This document shows, piece by piece, positions 8,767 through 16,381 of a DNA stretch of 27,272 bases (the first letter of the stretch is position 1; the number at the start of each line of letters is the position of its first letter). Source of the DNA: JAADHY01 sp964428935 (GTDB lineage: Bacteria > Planctomycetota > Planctomycetia > Planctomycetales > Planctomycetaceae); NCBI GenBank assembly GCA_964428935.1, contig CAYSAG010000035.1, forward strand, positions 1 to 27,272, written 5' to 3'. A program made the position numbers and the translations under genes. The notes below the pieces were generated by a model that ran no database searches, was not told where the DNA came from, and saw only the letters and a list, made by a program, of their open reading frames with translations.

Positions 8767-11061
8767 ATGAACCGTTTCCGGTGGCGAGCGGCGTTGGCCG
8801 CTCTGGTTGTTCTGGTCGTGGCAGGCGGGCCGTCGTCGGCCCGTGCGCAGCGTCGAGCGGCCGGGCCGAACGACCCGCACATTGGCTACGTGTTCCCGGC
8901 CGGAGGTCAACGCGGACAAACCTTTCAGGTGGTCGTCGGCGGACAGTACCTGGCGGCAACGAGGGAAGCCGTCTTTTCCGGCCAAGGCGTCCGCGCGACG
9001 GTCGTCGGCTACCACCGCCCGTTGACCAACGGCGAGGCGAACCGGTTGCGGAACAAGATTCAAGAAATTCGCGACCAGGTTCGCAAAGAACTGCAAAAGA
9101 AGCGGCGCGGCCGGCGCGGCCCACTGGTCTTCCAGCGGCTGTTTCGTCGGGCATTGGCCGAAGCGGGCATTACAGAGGAGCAACTAAAGGCGCTGGACGA
9201 GTTCCGTCGTTTGCGCCGCGACCCGAAGCGGCAGCCGAACCCGCAAATTTCCGAGACGGTCACACTGGAGGTGACCATTGACCCCGACGCCGAGCCGGGC
9301 GTGCGCGAGCTGCGGCTGGTCACACCGGCCAAGGTCTCGAACCCGATTCGGTTCGTGGTGGGCGAGCTGCCCGAGTTTCGCGAGACGGAACCGAACGAGG
9401 AGCCGGACGACGCGACCGTGGTCGACTCGTTGCCCGCAGTGCTCAACGGCCAGATTCTTCCCGGCGACGTCGACCGCTTTCGCTTTCGTGGACGCAAAGG
9501 ACAGCGCCTGGTCGTGGCCGTTCAGGCTCGCAAACTGGTCCCCTACCTGGCGGACGCCGTTCCCGGCTGGTTCCAGGCGACGGTGAGCCTGTGCGACGCC
9601 GAAGGACGCGAACTGGCTTTCGACGACGACTTCCGCTTCGACCCCGACCCGGTCCTCTACTACGAACTGCCGCGCGACGGCCAGTACGAGCTGACCATTC
9701 GCGACGCTTTGTACCGGGGCCGCGAGGACTTCGTCTACCGAATGACGGTCGGAGAAATTCCGTGGGTGACCGGCCTTTTTCCGCTGGGCGCCGAAGCCGG
9801 CACAACGACCACCGTGCAACTGTTTGGGTGGAACCTGCCCACGGACCGACTGACGGTCGACGCGTCGCAGCCGGGACGGCGCTGGTTGTGGGTCGACAGC
9901 CCTTCCGGTCGCTCCAACAGCGTTCCTTTCGTTGTGGACCGCTTACCCGGCACGACCGAGACTGAGCCGAACGACTCGGTCGAGCAGGCCGAGCCGGTCC
10001 TGTTGCCGGTGGTGGTCAACGGTCGAATGGACCGGCCGGGCGACCGCGACGTGTTCCGCTTTCATGGAAAAGCCGGGCAGACAGTCGTGGCCGAAGTCTA
10101 CGCTCGCCGACTCAACTCGCCGCTCGACTCGCTCATTGCCCTGCTCGACCAGCGCGGACGCGTGCTGGCCACCAACGACGACTCCGAAGACCCAGCGGCC
10201 GGACTGGTCACTCACCACGCCGACTCGCGGCTTCAGGTCCGTCTGCCAGCGGACGGCACGTACTACTTGGCGCTGGTGGACGCCCAGAACGGCGGCGGTC
10301 CCGAGTTTGCTTACCGGTTGCGGTTGAGCGGCCCGCAGCCGGACTTCGAGCTGCGCGTGGTGCCGTCGAGCGTGAACGCCCGAGCCGGCGACTCGGTGCC
10401 CATTACCGTCTACGCCTTGCGTCGCGACGGCTTCGACGGCGACATTTTTCTGGAACTGGACGGCCCAAACCCGAACGTGCGTCTGGACGCCGGTTGGATT
10501 CCCGCCGGACAGGACCGCATTCGAACGACCTTGACGTTCGTCGGCCTACCGCCCGACGACTTGCTGTCGTTGCGCCTGGTCGGGTGGGCGCGAATCGACG
10601 GACTGCGCGTGCGGCACGTGGCCACACCGGCCGACGACTGGACGCAAGCTTTCATTTACCACCACCTGGTGCCCGCTCAAGACTGGGTGGCCTGCGTTCA
10701 ACGGGTGGGCCGTCGAGCCCGGCCCAGTCTGAGGTGGGTCGAGTCGCGGCGAGTCCGCATTCCGCTGGGCGGAACCGCGCACGCCACCGTCCTCTTGCCT
10801 CGCTTCCTGGCCTTGCAGGGACTGCAACTGGAACTGAAAGACCCACCCGTGGGAATTTCCGTGGCCGGAACAAAACGCACGCCGGCCGGTCTTCGAGTCG
10901 AGCTGAAGGCGGACGCCAAGAAAGCTCAACCCGGACTCAAAGGCAACCTCATTCTGGCCGCGTACCGCACCCGCACGTTCAAAACACGCACCGGCCGCTC
11001 GGTCACTCGTCGCATTCAATTGGCCACTTTGCCCGCCCTGACGTTTGAAGTCGTGCCGTGA
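8767..11061 (+). CDS. Secreted protein with two PPC (pre-peptidase C-terminal) domains
   Basis: The product is 764 residues from ATG 8767 (AGGAG spaced 9 nt), with a clear signal peptide ending near ARA-Q at residue 27. A beta-rich IPT/TIG-like domain (YVFPAGGQRGQTFQVVVGG) is interrupted by a highly charged helical insertion at about 88-155. Two PPC-type domains follow, at about 206-328 and 397-520. Each opens with an ETEPN(E/D) box, then DVDRFRF or DRDVFRF, and ends with a DGxY strand. Between them lies a second IPT-like segment (VTGLFPLGAEAGTTTTVQL). The C-terminal third is beta-rich and unassigned. PPC domains act in adhesion, folding or secretion, not catalysis. As the third gene after DUF1549/DUF1553 and DUF1501 genes it probably serves the same extracellular process. 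It ends 106 bases before a convergent histidine kinase gene. Confidence 0.9.
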   Translation: MNRFRWRAALAALVVLVVAGGPSSARAQRRAAGPNDPHIGYVFPAGGQRGQTFQVVVGGQYLAATREAVFSGQGVRATVVGYHRPLTNGEANRLRNKIQEIRDQVRKELQKKRRGRRGPLVFQRLFRRALAEAGITEEQLKALDEFRRLRRDPKRQPNPQISETVTLEVTIDPDAEPGVRELRLVTPAKVSNPIRFVVGELPEFRETEPNEEPDDATVVDSLPAVLNGQILPGDVDRFRFRGRKGQRLVVAVQARKLVPYLADAVPGWFQATVSLCDAEGRELAFDDDFRFDPDPVLYYELPRDGQYELTIRDALYRGREDFVYRMTVGEIPWVTGLFPLGAEAGTTTTVQLFGWNLPTDRLTVDASQPGRRWLWVDSPSGRSNSVPFVVDRLPGTTETEPNDSVEQAEPVLLPVVVNGRMDRPGDRDVFRFHGKAGQTVVAEVYARRLNSPLDSLIALLDQRGRVLATNDDSEDPAAGLVTHHADSRLQVRLPADGTYYLALVDAQNGGGPEFAYRLRLSGPQPDFELRVVPSSVNARAGDSVPITVYALRRDGFDGDIFLELDGPNPNVRLDAGWIPAGQDRIRTTLTFVGLPPDDLLSLRLVGWARIDGLRVRHVATPADDWTQAFIYHHLVPAQDWVACVQRVGRRARPSLRWVESRRVRIPLGGTAHATVLLPRFLALQGLQLELKDPPVGISVAGTKRTPAGLRVELKADAKKAQPGLKGNLILAAYRTRTFKTRTGRSVTRRIQLATLPALTFEVVP

Positions 11062-11087
11062 GCGCGAGCGGAGTTGTGCCGTGAGCG
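11053..11087 (+). repeat. 12-base direct repeat at the PPC gene stop codon
   Basis: GTGCCGTGAGCG occurs at 11053-11064, covering the TGA stop, and again at 11076-11087. The second copy puts a further TGA downstream in another frame. This is probably a small tandem slippage or duplication product. Confidence 0.5.
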
Positions 11088-11115
11088 AGCCGAGCACACG
11101 CGGCGCGGAGCGAAC

Positions 11116-11162
11116 AACGACTGTGGGCGCCGGCGCCGGTCGCCGGTTCGGTCCGTCGTTTT
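11116..11162. terminator. Possible terminator between convergent genes
   Basis: AACGAC (11116-11121) can pair with GTCGTT (11155-11160), and the plus strand then continues in TTTT (11159-11162). The interior is very GC-rich and can fold on itself (GGCGCCGGCGCC palindrome 11126-11137; CGGCG/CGCCG 11131-11145). It sits in the 106-base gap between two converging genes, where a terminator is expected. The outer stem is short and the T-run weak. Confidence 0.35.
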
Positions 11163-11167
11163 GAGCC

Positions 11168-12913
11168 TCACGGACGTCGGCCGTCGGGAACCGGACCGGC
11201 CGGCTGCTCCGAGCCACCCGGTGAGGCCGGGTGCAGCGGCAACGTGACGGTCACTCGGAACACGCCTCCCAGCTCCGTCTGCACTTGCACCTGCCCGCCG
11301 AGTGCCCGAACCGCTTCGCGCACCAGCGACAGCCCCAAACCCGAGTGGAGACCGGTGCCCGAACGAGACACGTCGCCGCGCCAGAACCGAGCGAACACCT
11401 GGTCGGCCTGCTCCGGCGGAATTTGACTGCCCGTGTTGGCCACACAGACGACGACGTGGCCTTCGGAGCGGCCGGCTTCCACCTCCACGCGGCCTCCTTC
11501 GTTGCAGTACGTCACCGCGTTTTCCAGCAGGTTGCGGAAGACCAGAACGGTCAGAGCGCGGTCGGTGTCGAGCTGCACGTCGGCCTCGACGTTCCAGCGA
11601 ACTTCAAGCCGTCGTTGCCGGGCCGTGGGCTCGAAGGCTTGCCACAACTCGTCCAACAGCGGCCGCAGCGGCACCCGCTCGCGGTGCAGTTCCAATTGCC
11701 CGGCGTCGAGCCGCGTGAGGGTGAGCAAGTGCTGCACCACCCGCTCCAGCTCCTGCGTCACCTGCCGGCACTGTTGCAAGGTCTGGCGGTACTGGTCGGC
11801 CGAGCGGGGTCGGGTGAGCGTCACGTCCATTAATGAGCGAAGACCGGCCAATGGCGTGCGGAATTCGTGAGCCACGTCGGCACTGAAGGTTCGCTCGCGC
11901 TGAAAAGCCTCGTCCAGCCGCTTCAGCAATTGGTTCAACCGCTCCAGAACCGGACGGAGCTCGACCGGCACGCCCGGGACGTCAATCTTTTTCCCCAAAG
12001 CTTGCTCGTCGATTCCCGCAATTTCCGTCGCCAGCCGCTCCACAGGTCGCAAGCTGCGTCGAATGGCCAACCACAGCGAGGCCGCCGAGGCTCCCACGGC
12101 CAACACGCCCACGCCGAAGAGGAGCCAACGCAGTTGTCGCAGAAAGGTGAGCAGAAAAGAGGCGTCGCGAGCCACCACGACGGCAGCGAAGCGGTCCGCC
12201 CGGTCGTCGGCCGTCCGCGCGCTCGAGACCCGTGCGTCGGACACAGACGGGCGTGCGCGAACCGCTGCGTCGCCGGAGCGCTCAGGACGGTGCGGTTCGT
12301 CCGACTCGGCTCGTCCTTCGCTTTCATGCCGCTCGGCTTCGCGCCGCTCGTCGGCCCGACGCCGCTCTTCCCACTCCTCCCGCTCACTCGACCGTCGGCG
12401 TTCGCCGCCTCGACGCAAGACCAGCGTCGCGGCTCGCGCCGGCCGTCCGTCGCTGAGCCGGACCCACTGGACGGTCGGCCCGAACGCTGCAGCCTGCGTC
12501 GACGGGACGAACGGCTCGCCCCCCGCCGGCGACTCACCGCCTCCGGACGACGCTTCCCCCGCCGACGGCGACCGCCGGACCGCCGGCGTGCCCCAGAGGT
12601 CCGTCGGCTTCCACAGCCGCGCCCGCCGAGGCAGACTCAGCACCAACCGGCCACCGACCCAAATTTGAACCAGCGACTCCGAGTCGAACGGAATGCGGCC
12701 TCCGTGTTCCAGGCCTTCCAGCTCCAGGTGGGGCCGTCCTCGTTCCCACTCGACGGCCGCAGCCACCAACCGCGCGCGGTCCACCAGCGTCTGGTCCAGC
12801 TCGCGTACCAAAGCGTCGCGAATGAGCATGTGCAACAGCACCCCCGCCGCCGCCAGAACGACCGTCGTCACGGCCGTCGTGCTGAAGACCAATTGTTTGC
12901 GGAGGGAATGCAT
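11168..12913 (-). CDS. CusS-like sensor histidine kinase
   Basis: The product is 581 residues. ATG 12913 was chosen because a membrane helix (about 8-30) follows at once; an upstream extension would run into the regulator gene. The sensor domain, about 31-260, is followed by a second helix (262-284), a HAMP segment (285-335), an H-box with His349 in DVAHEFRTPL, an N-box FRNLLENAVTY (459-469), a G1 region VANTGSQIPP (491-500), an F-box FARFWRGD, and a G2 box GLGLSLVREAVRALGG. The Asn in G1 resembles heavy-metal-type (CusS) kinases. The sensor domain contains a striking Arg/Glu-rich stretch at about 168-245. It autophosphorylates at His349 and should pass phosphate to the regulator encoded just upstream. 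The signal is unknown; metal sensing is only suggested by family. The RR-HK gap is 148 bases. Confidence 0.93.
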   Translation of the reverse strand: MHSLRKQLVFSTTAVTTVVLAAAGVLLHMLIRDALVRELDQTLVDRARLVAAAVEWERGRPHLELEGLEHGGRIPFDSESLVQIWVGGRLVLSLPRRARLWKPTDLWGTPAVRRSPSAGEASSGGGESPAGGEPFVPSTQAAAFGPTVQWVRLSDGRPARAATLVLRRGGERRRSSEREEWEERRRADERREAERHESEGRAESDEPHRPERSGDAAVRARPSVSDARVSSARTADDRADRFAAVVVARDASFLLTFLRQLRWLLFGVGVLAVGASAASLWLAIRRSLRPVERLATEIAGIDEQALGKKIDVPGVPVELRPVLERLNQLLKRLDEAFQRERTFSADVAHEFRTPLAGLRSLMDVTLTRPRSADQYRQTLQQCRQVTQELERVVQHLLTLTRLDAGQLELHRERVPLRPLLDELWQAFEPTARQRRLEVRWNVEADVQLDTDRALTVLVFRNLLENAVTYCNEGGRVEVEAGRSEGHVVVCVANTGSQIPPEQADQVFARFWRGDVSRSGTGLHSGLGLSLVREAVRALGGQVQVQTELGGVFRVTVTLPLHPASPGGSEQPAGPVPDGRRP

Positions 12914-13061
12914 GAGTTCGCGAGGGCTGTCGGGAGTTTGTTGAAGGCTGTTGCAAACCGGCCGCGACAGGTCCGGCGCGACGGGCCGCCGGAGCCGCGT
13001 GCTGCTCGGCAACGAAAGCCCGACCCGTGGTCTGTTGGTTCGGCCGCCGGGCCAGTGCCCT

Positions 13062-13748
13062 CTACGACTGCTGCGGGCACGCGTCGACCAGCACGTAGCC
13101 AAAGCCACGCTGAGTGCGAATCAAGTCGGGACGTCCCGGCTGACGCAAACGCCGACGCAGGTGAGCAATGTAAACGTCAATGACGTTGCTGTTCGGCTCG
13201 GCGTTGAAGTCGTAAACGTGCTCCCAAATCTCGGTCCGAGACACCGGCCGGCCGGCGTTCAACGCCAAGTACTCCAAAATGGCGTACTCGCGGGCCGTCA
13301 GCGGGACAGTCTTGCCGGCGCGACGCACTTCCCGTCGCGACTGGTCAATTTCCAGGTCGGCCACTTTCAGGACGGGCGAAGGCTGGTGGTACTTGCGGCG
13401 GACCAACGCACGCACCCGAGCCAGCAGCTCTTCAAACGCGAACGGCTTGACCAAGTAGTCGTCAGCCCCCATGTCCAAGCCGCGCACCCGGTCGGGCACG
13501 GCGTCGCGAGCGGTCAGCACGAGCACCGGGACGTCGTTGCCGTCGTCCCGCAGCCGCCGCAGAATCGTCCAGCCGTCCACCTTCGGCAGCATGAGGTCGA
13601 GCACGAGCACGTCGTAGCTGGCGGTTCGAGCCAACCACCAGCCTTCTTCGCCGTCGACCGCCACGTCCACGCTGAAGCCCGCTTCGGTCAACCCCTGAGC
13701 CACCGAAGTGCGAATGGGAGCGTAGTCTTCAACGACCAAGACTTTCAT
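13062..13748 (-). CDS. OmpR/PhoB-family response regulator
   Basis: The product is 228 residues from ATG 13748. The receiver domain (1 to about 117) has the acidic pair E7/D8, phospho-acceptor D51 in LVLDLMLPKVDGW, T79 and K101 (VKPF). The C-terminal winged-helix domain (about 127-222) contains LTAREYAILEYL, the recognition helix region NVIDVYIAHLRRRL, and the wing TQRGFGYVL. These are the standard residues of an active DNA-binding regulator. It is transcribed ahead of the CusS-like kinase in the same direction and is its likely partner. No clear Shine-Dalgarno site precedes the start. The target genes are not evident; the cytochrome cluster 400 bases upstream on the same strand is the nearest candidate, but no repeated operator motif was seen. 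Confidence 0.95.
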   Translation of the reverse strand: MKVLVVEDYAPIRTSVAQGLTEAGFSVDVAVDGEEGWWLARTASYDVLVLDLMLPKVDGWTILRRLRDDGNDVPVLVLTARDAVPDRVRGLDMGADDYLVKPFAFEELLARVRALVRRKYHQPSPVLKVADLEIDQSRREVRRAGKTVPLTAREYAILEYLALNAGRPVSRTEIWEHVYDFNAEPNSNVIDVYIAHLRRRLRQPGRPDLIRTQRGFGYVLVDACPQQS

Positions 13749-14147
13749 CGACGCGACCGTCTCGCTGCTACCCCGCTGGCAGACGCTTCGTTCGGTCTCC
13801 ACAAGCCCGACGGCGCCCCGGCTCACGCGCCTCTTTCCGCCCAAGCCAACCGGCTCGGAACCGACCGACGTCGTCGCCCCGCCCCGCGTCCGCCAGCACC
13901 GGCCTCGAACATCCTGCACGGTTCCATGTTACAACCAAACTCTCCGGTCTGGCCAGCCTGTCCGCTTTTCCGCCCAGAGACCTGCCCGCGCGCCACCTGA
14001 CCGCCGGGAGACCCGATTTGCACAGGAGACCTTTCGCCGGCCCAAACGCTTCTCAGGCTGACAACGAAACAGACGTCCCTGCTCCGGCAGTTCCCGTCCC
14101 TGTTTCTCGTTGCTCTTAGCGTGCCTTAACCGTTGTTTTCGCTGCGG
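13749..14147. other. Intergenic region upstream of the two-component genes
   Basis: This 399-base gap lies between the end of the dihaem cytochrome gene and the response regulator start. It should contain the terminator of the respiratory cluster and the promoter of the two-component genes. A structured inverted repeat lies at 14063-14111 (listed separately). A TAACAT-like -10 (minus strand, 13926-13931) has no good -35. No coding frame is convincing. Confidence 0.5.
14063..14111 (-). terminator. Two-level inverted repeat, possible terminator of the cytochrome cluster
   Basis: AACGAAACAG (14063-14072) pairs with CTGTTTCTCGTT (14100-14111), with a 2-base bulge. Inside, CTGC-TCCG-GCAG (14079-14090) is a perfect small hairpin with a tetraloop. 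The element starts 36 bases after the stop codon of the last cytochrome gene. There is no U-run on the minus-strand transcript, so a terminator role is uncertain; an operator or RNA-stability structure is also possible. Confidence 0.4.
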
Positions 14148-15824
14148 CTAAGCCGGGTTGTCCGCAGACGGCGTCGCTTCTCTGCGTTTTGCAAATCGCT
14201 TTTTTTTCGAAAGGCTGAGCACGAATTGGACCAGATCCCAGATGTCGTCGTCGTCCGTTAAAGACGTGGCGAAGGCGGCCATGGGCGTGCCTTTAATGCC
14301 CGAGTAGATTCGTCGGTACACGTCGATTGGCTCTTTTCCGGCTCGAAAAATGCCGCGAGTCAAATCGTTTGGGTGAATCTTATTGCCCCAATCGTCGTGT
14401 AGTCCGGGCTCTGGGTAAAACTCGTTCTTTCCCGGAATGAGCTGCCGCTCTTTTGTTTGAGGACCGTCGCCGCGTCCCGTTTCTCCGTGGCAACTGTAGC
14501 ACTTGACCAAATCGCTCATGTAAAGCTCTCGGCCGTGCTGAATCGACTGTTCACGCAGAAACTGTCGCAAGGACTGCTCTGACTGGCGAGCGGCGGCGGC
14601 CAAGGCCTCGGCGTCCGTCCCGTTTCGCAGCAGCCGAACAAGACGTTCCGGGTAGGGGGAGTCGACCGGCTTGCCGGACTTCACGGCCTCGGAAGCCTGC
14701 TTCCACCAGCGAACCAGGTCGTTCAGCTTGTCGCGGTTCTGAGTGAGCCAAGCAACCAGTTCGTTCAGCGTCTGGTCGGGAGGCCGTCGAGGCACGACGA
14801 GGTTCGCCGGGTCGTCTGCTTCGACCCACGCCTGGGCAATGGCCGAAACCGTTTCCGGAACAATGGCCGGGTAGAAGTCTTCTCGAAGAAAAGTGTCCAG
14901 GTCCTGGAGGAGCGTGTCCATTGAGGCGACTTGGGCTTCCTCCTGAACAGCCTGCTCGGAGTAGTCCAGTGCCAACTGGTCGACCAGACGCCGCTCCAGC
15001 TCGCCTCGAATGGACAGCCACCGCACGTACTCCACCACGGCTGCAATTTGCTCGGCCGACAAGGTCGATTCGAACGAGGGCATGTAGGTGCCGGGAATGC
15101 CGCGCCGCACAGTGCGCTGCAGGTCGCTGCGGGACGGCTTGATGCCCGGTTTGGTCGACGTGAACTTGAAAATGCCGAGCCGGTAGTCACGCGGTTTAGG
15201 GTTCATGCCGGGAGCCTTCGGGCCGTCACCCGCTCCACTCGTTCCGTGGCAGGTCGCGCAGTTGTCCATGAACACGACGTACCCTTGCTGCAGCACATGC
15301 CCGACCAGTGCGAAACGGTCTCCCGGCTTGGGAGCCGGCTTGGGCGGCCCGTCGAGCGTGAGGGTTTGGTTAGCGACGTCGAAGCCGTTGACGTGCCACG
15401 GACTGAACGAGCCGTCGCCGTCTTGCGTTGGCTGTCCGTCGACTTGACGAGGGCCGAGCCAAAAGACGCCGAGGCCGTGCAGCGAGGCTGCTTCCGCGTT
15501 TTCTTGCGGAAGCTCGGCCGACTGGAGCCGAACTCGCAGCGTGCGCGCTCGAGCGTCCAAGACGTCGGTCACCTCACCTTCGACCCAGCCGTAACGCACA
15601 GGCAGCGCCAGCCAAGCGACCAGGTCGCCGGGCTTTCCAAACCCTTGGTCGAGCACCTTGGTCAGGGCTTCGCGAGCGGGTGGAATGAGCTTCTTTGCCT
15701 CCGGCCGCAGCTCGAACGACGGGGGCCGACGCGAGCAACCGCCGTGCAAGAAGGCCGACACCAGAAAGACCAGAAGCAGCGAGAATCGATTCAGGGTTCG
15801 CGTGGCTTGGCTGTTTGAAAACAT
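14148..15824 (-). CDS. Dihaem cytochrome c lipoprotein
   Basis: The product is 558 residues. Residues 11-30 form a lipoprotein signal ending in LHGGC, with Cys30 as the likely lipidated residue. Two class-I-like cytochrome c domains are present: CATCH at 189-193 with a probable Met248 ligand (TYMPSF), and CYSCH at 442-446 with probable Met515 (GTPMAAF). Between the signal and the first haem is a beta-rich segment of about 150 residues; between the haem domains lies a helical linker (about 275-425). It would be anchored to a membrane facing the periplasm and carry electrons. It is the last gene of the cluster that encodes Rieske and cytochrome b subunits, so it may be a subunit or the electron acceptor of that complex. 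The ribosome-binding site is weak. Confidence 0.9.
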   Translation of the reverse strand: MFSNSQATRTLNRFSLLLVFLVSAFLHGGCSRRPPSFELRPEAKKLIPPAREALTKVLDQGFGKPGDLVAWLALPVRYGWVEGEVTDVLDARARTLRVRLQSAELPQENAEAASLHGLGVFWLGPRQVDGQPTQDGDGSFSPWHVNGFDVANQTLTLDGPPKPAPKPGDRFALVGHVLQQGYVVFMDNCATCHGTSGAGDGPKAPGMNPKPRDYRLGIFKFTSTKPGIKPSRSDLQRTVRRGIPGTYMPSFESTLSAEQIAAVVEYVRWLSIRGELERRLVDQLALDYSEQAVQEEAQVASMDTLLQDLDTFLREDFYPAIVPETVSAIAQAWVEADDPANLVVPRRPPDQTLNELVAWLTQNRDKLNDLVRWWKQASEAVKSGKPVDSPYPERLVRLLRNGTDAEALAAAARQSEQSLRQFLREQSIQHGRELYMSDLVKCYSCHGETGRGDGPQTKERQLIPGKNEFYPEPGLHDDWGNKIHPNDLTRGIFRAGKEPIDVYRRIYSGIKGTPMAAFATSLTDDDDIWDLVQFVLSLSKKKRFAKRREATPSADNPA

Positions 15825-16015
15825 TGGTGGAATCTTGCGTCGCTGCCAAAGTGGGCCAGTCGAAGTCCTGATTGAGCAAGAGCCGCACCCGAAGTCGTGC
15901 TTCGGCAGGAACCGTCACCGAAAGACACCGGCGTCCCGAGCGACCGCTCACCGGTCCCGAGGCGAAAAAGCACGCGCCCACAGGGCCACGGGACGGGCCA
16001 GAGCGGCTGGCCGTC

Positions 16016-16258
16016 TCACGGCGACGGCCCGCCGCTGGAGCGGTTCCGGACCGCTTGGCTGGCGCCGGTCGGGCTTTGCGAAAGGGCCGCGCTTGAGTCG
16101 GTCGGGACGGCCAGCGCGGGCACGCCTCCACCGGCCGGCCGAACGGTTACTCGCGGCACGGGCGTGTGTCGCTGGCAGCCAACGGTCAGGGCGAGCAGCC
16201 ACGCCGCCGCCAGCGCAGCTGGCTTCGAAAACAACACTTTCATTTGCCGAGTACGCAT
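16016..16258 (-). CDS. Small lipoprotein of the cytochrome cluster
   Basis: The product is 80 residues from ATG 16258, or 75 if ATG 16243 is used; neither has a strong ribosome-binding site. The N-terminus is a classic lipoprotein signal: a basic start, a hydrophobic run AALAAAWLLALTVG, then Cys. The mature part is about 52 residues, rich in Pro, Ser and Ala, with no Cys motif for haem and no recognisable domain. It lies between the octahaem (123-base gap) and dihaem (191-base gap) cytochrome genes on the same strand, so a role in assembling or anchoring that complex is plausible. I do not recognise a family. It could be a chance frame, but the lipobox and position argue for a real gene. Confidence 0.6.
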   Translation of the reverse strand: MRTRQMKVLFSKPAALAAAWLLALTVGCQRHTPVPRVTVRPAGGGVPALAVPTDSSAALSQSPTGASQAVRNRSSGGPSP

Positions 16259-16381
16259 TTCGAGGGTGGCCTTTTGGGTTCCGTGTTCAATTCGCTGAAA
16301 CTGACAAGGACCGTGGCGGTCGAAGCCGCTGGCACCGTCTGCTTCCGAGACGCCGCGACAGGCTCGGCGCGTTCAACCGAC

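Noticed and set aside
11867..13183. A 438-residue plus-strand frame across the kinase gene
   Set aside because: Low-complexity, Arg/Pro/Gln-rich product opposite a gene with all histidine kinase boxes.
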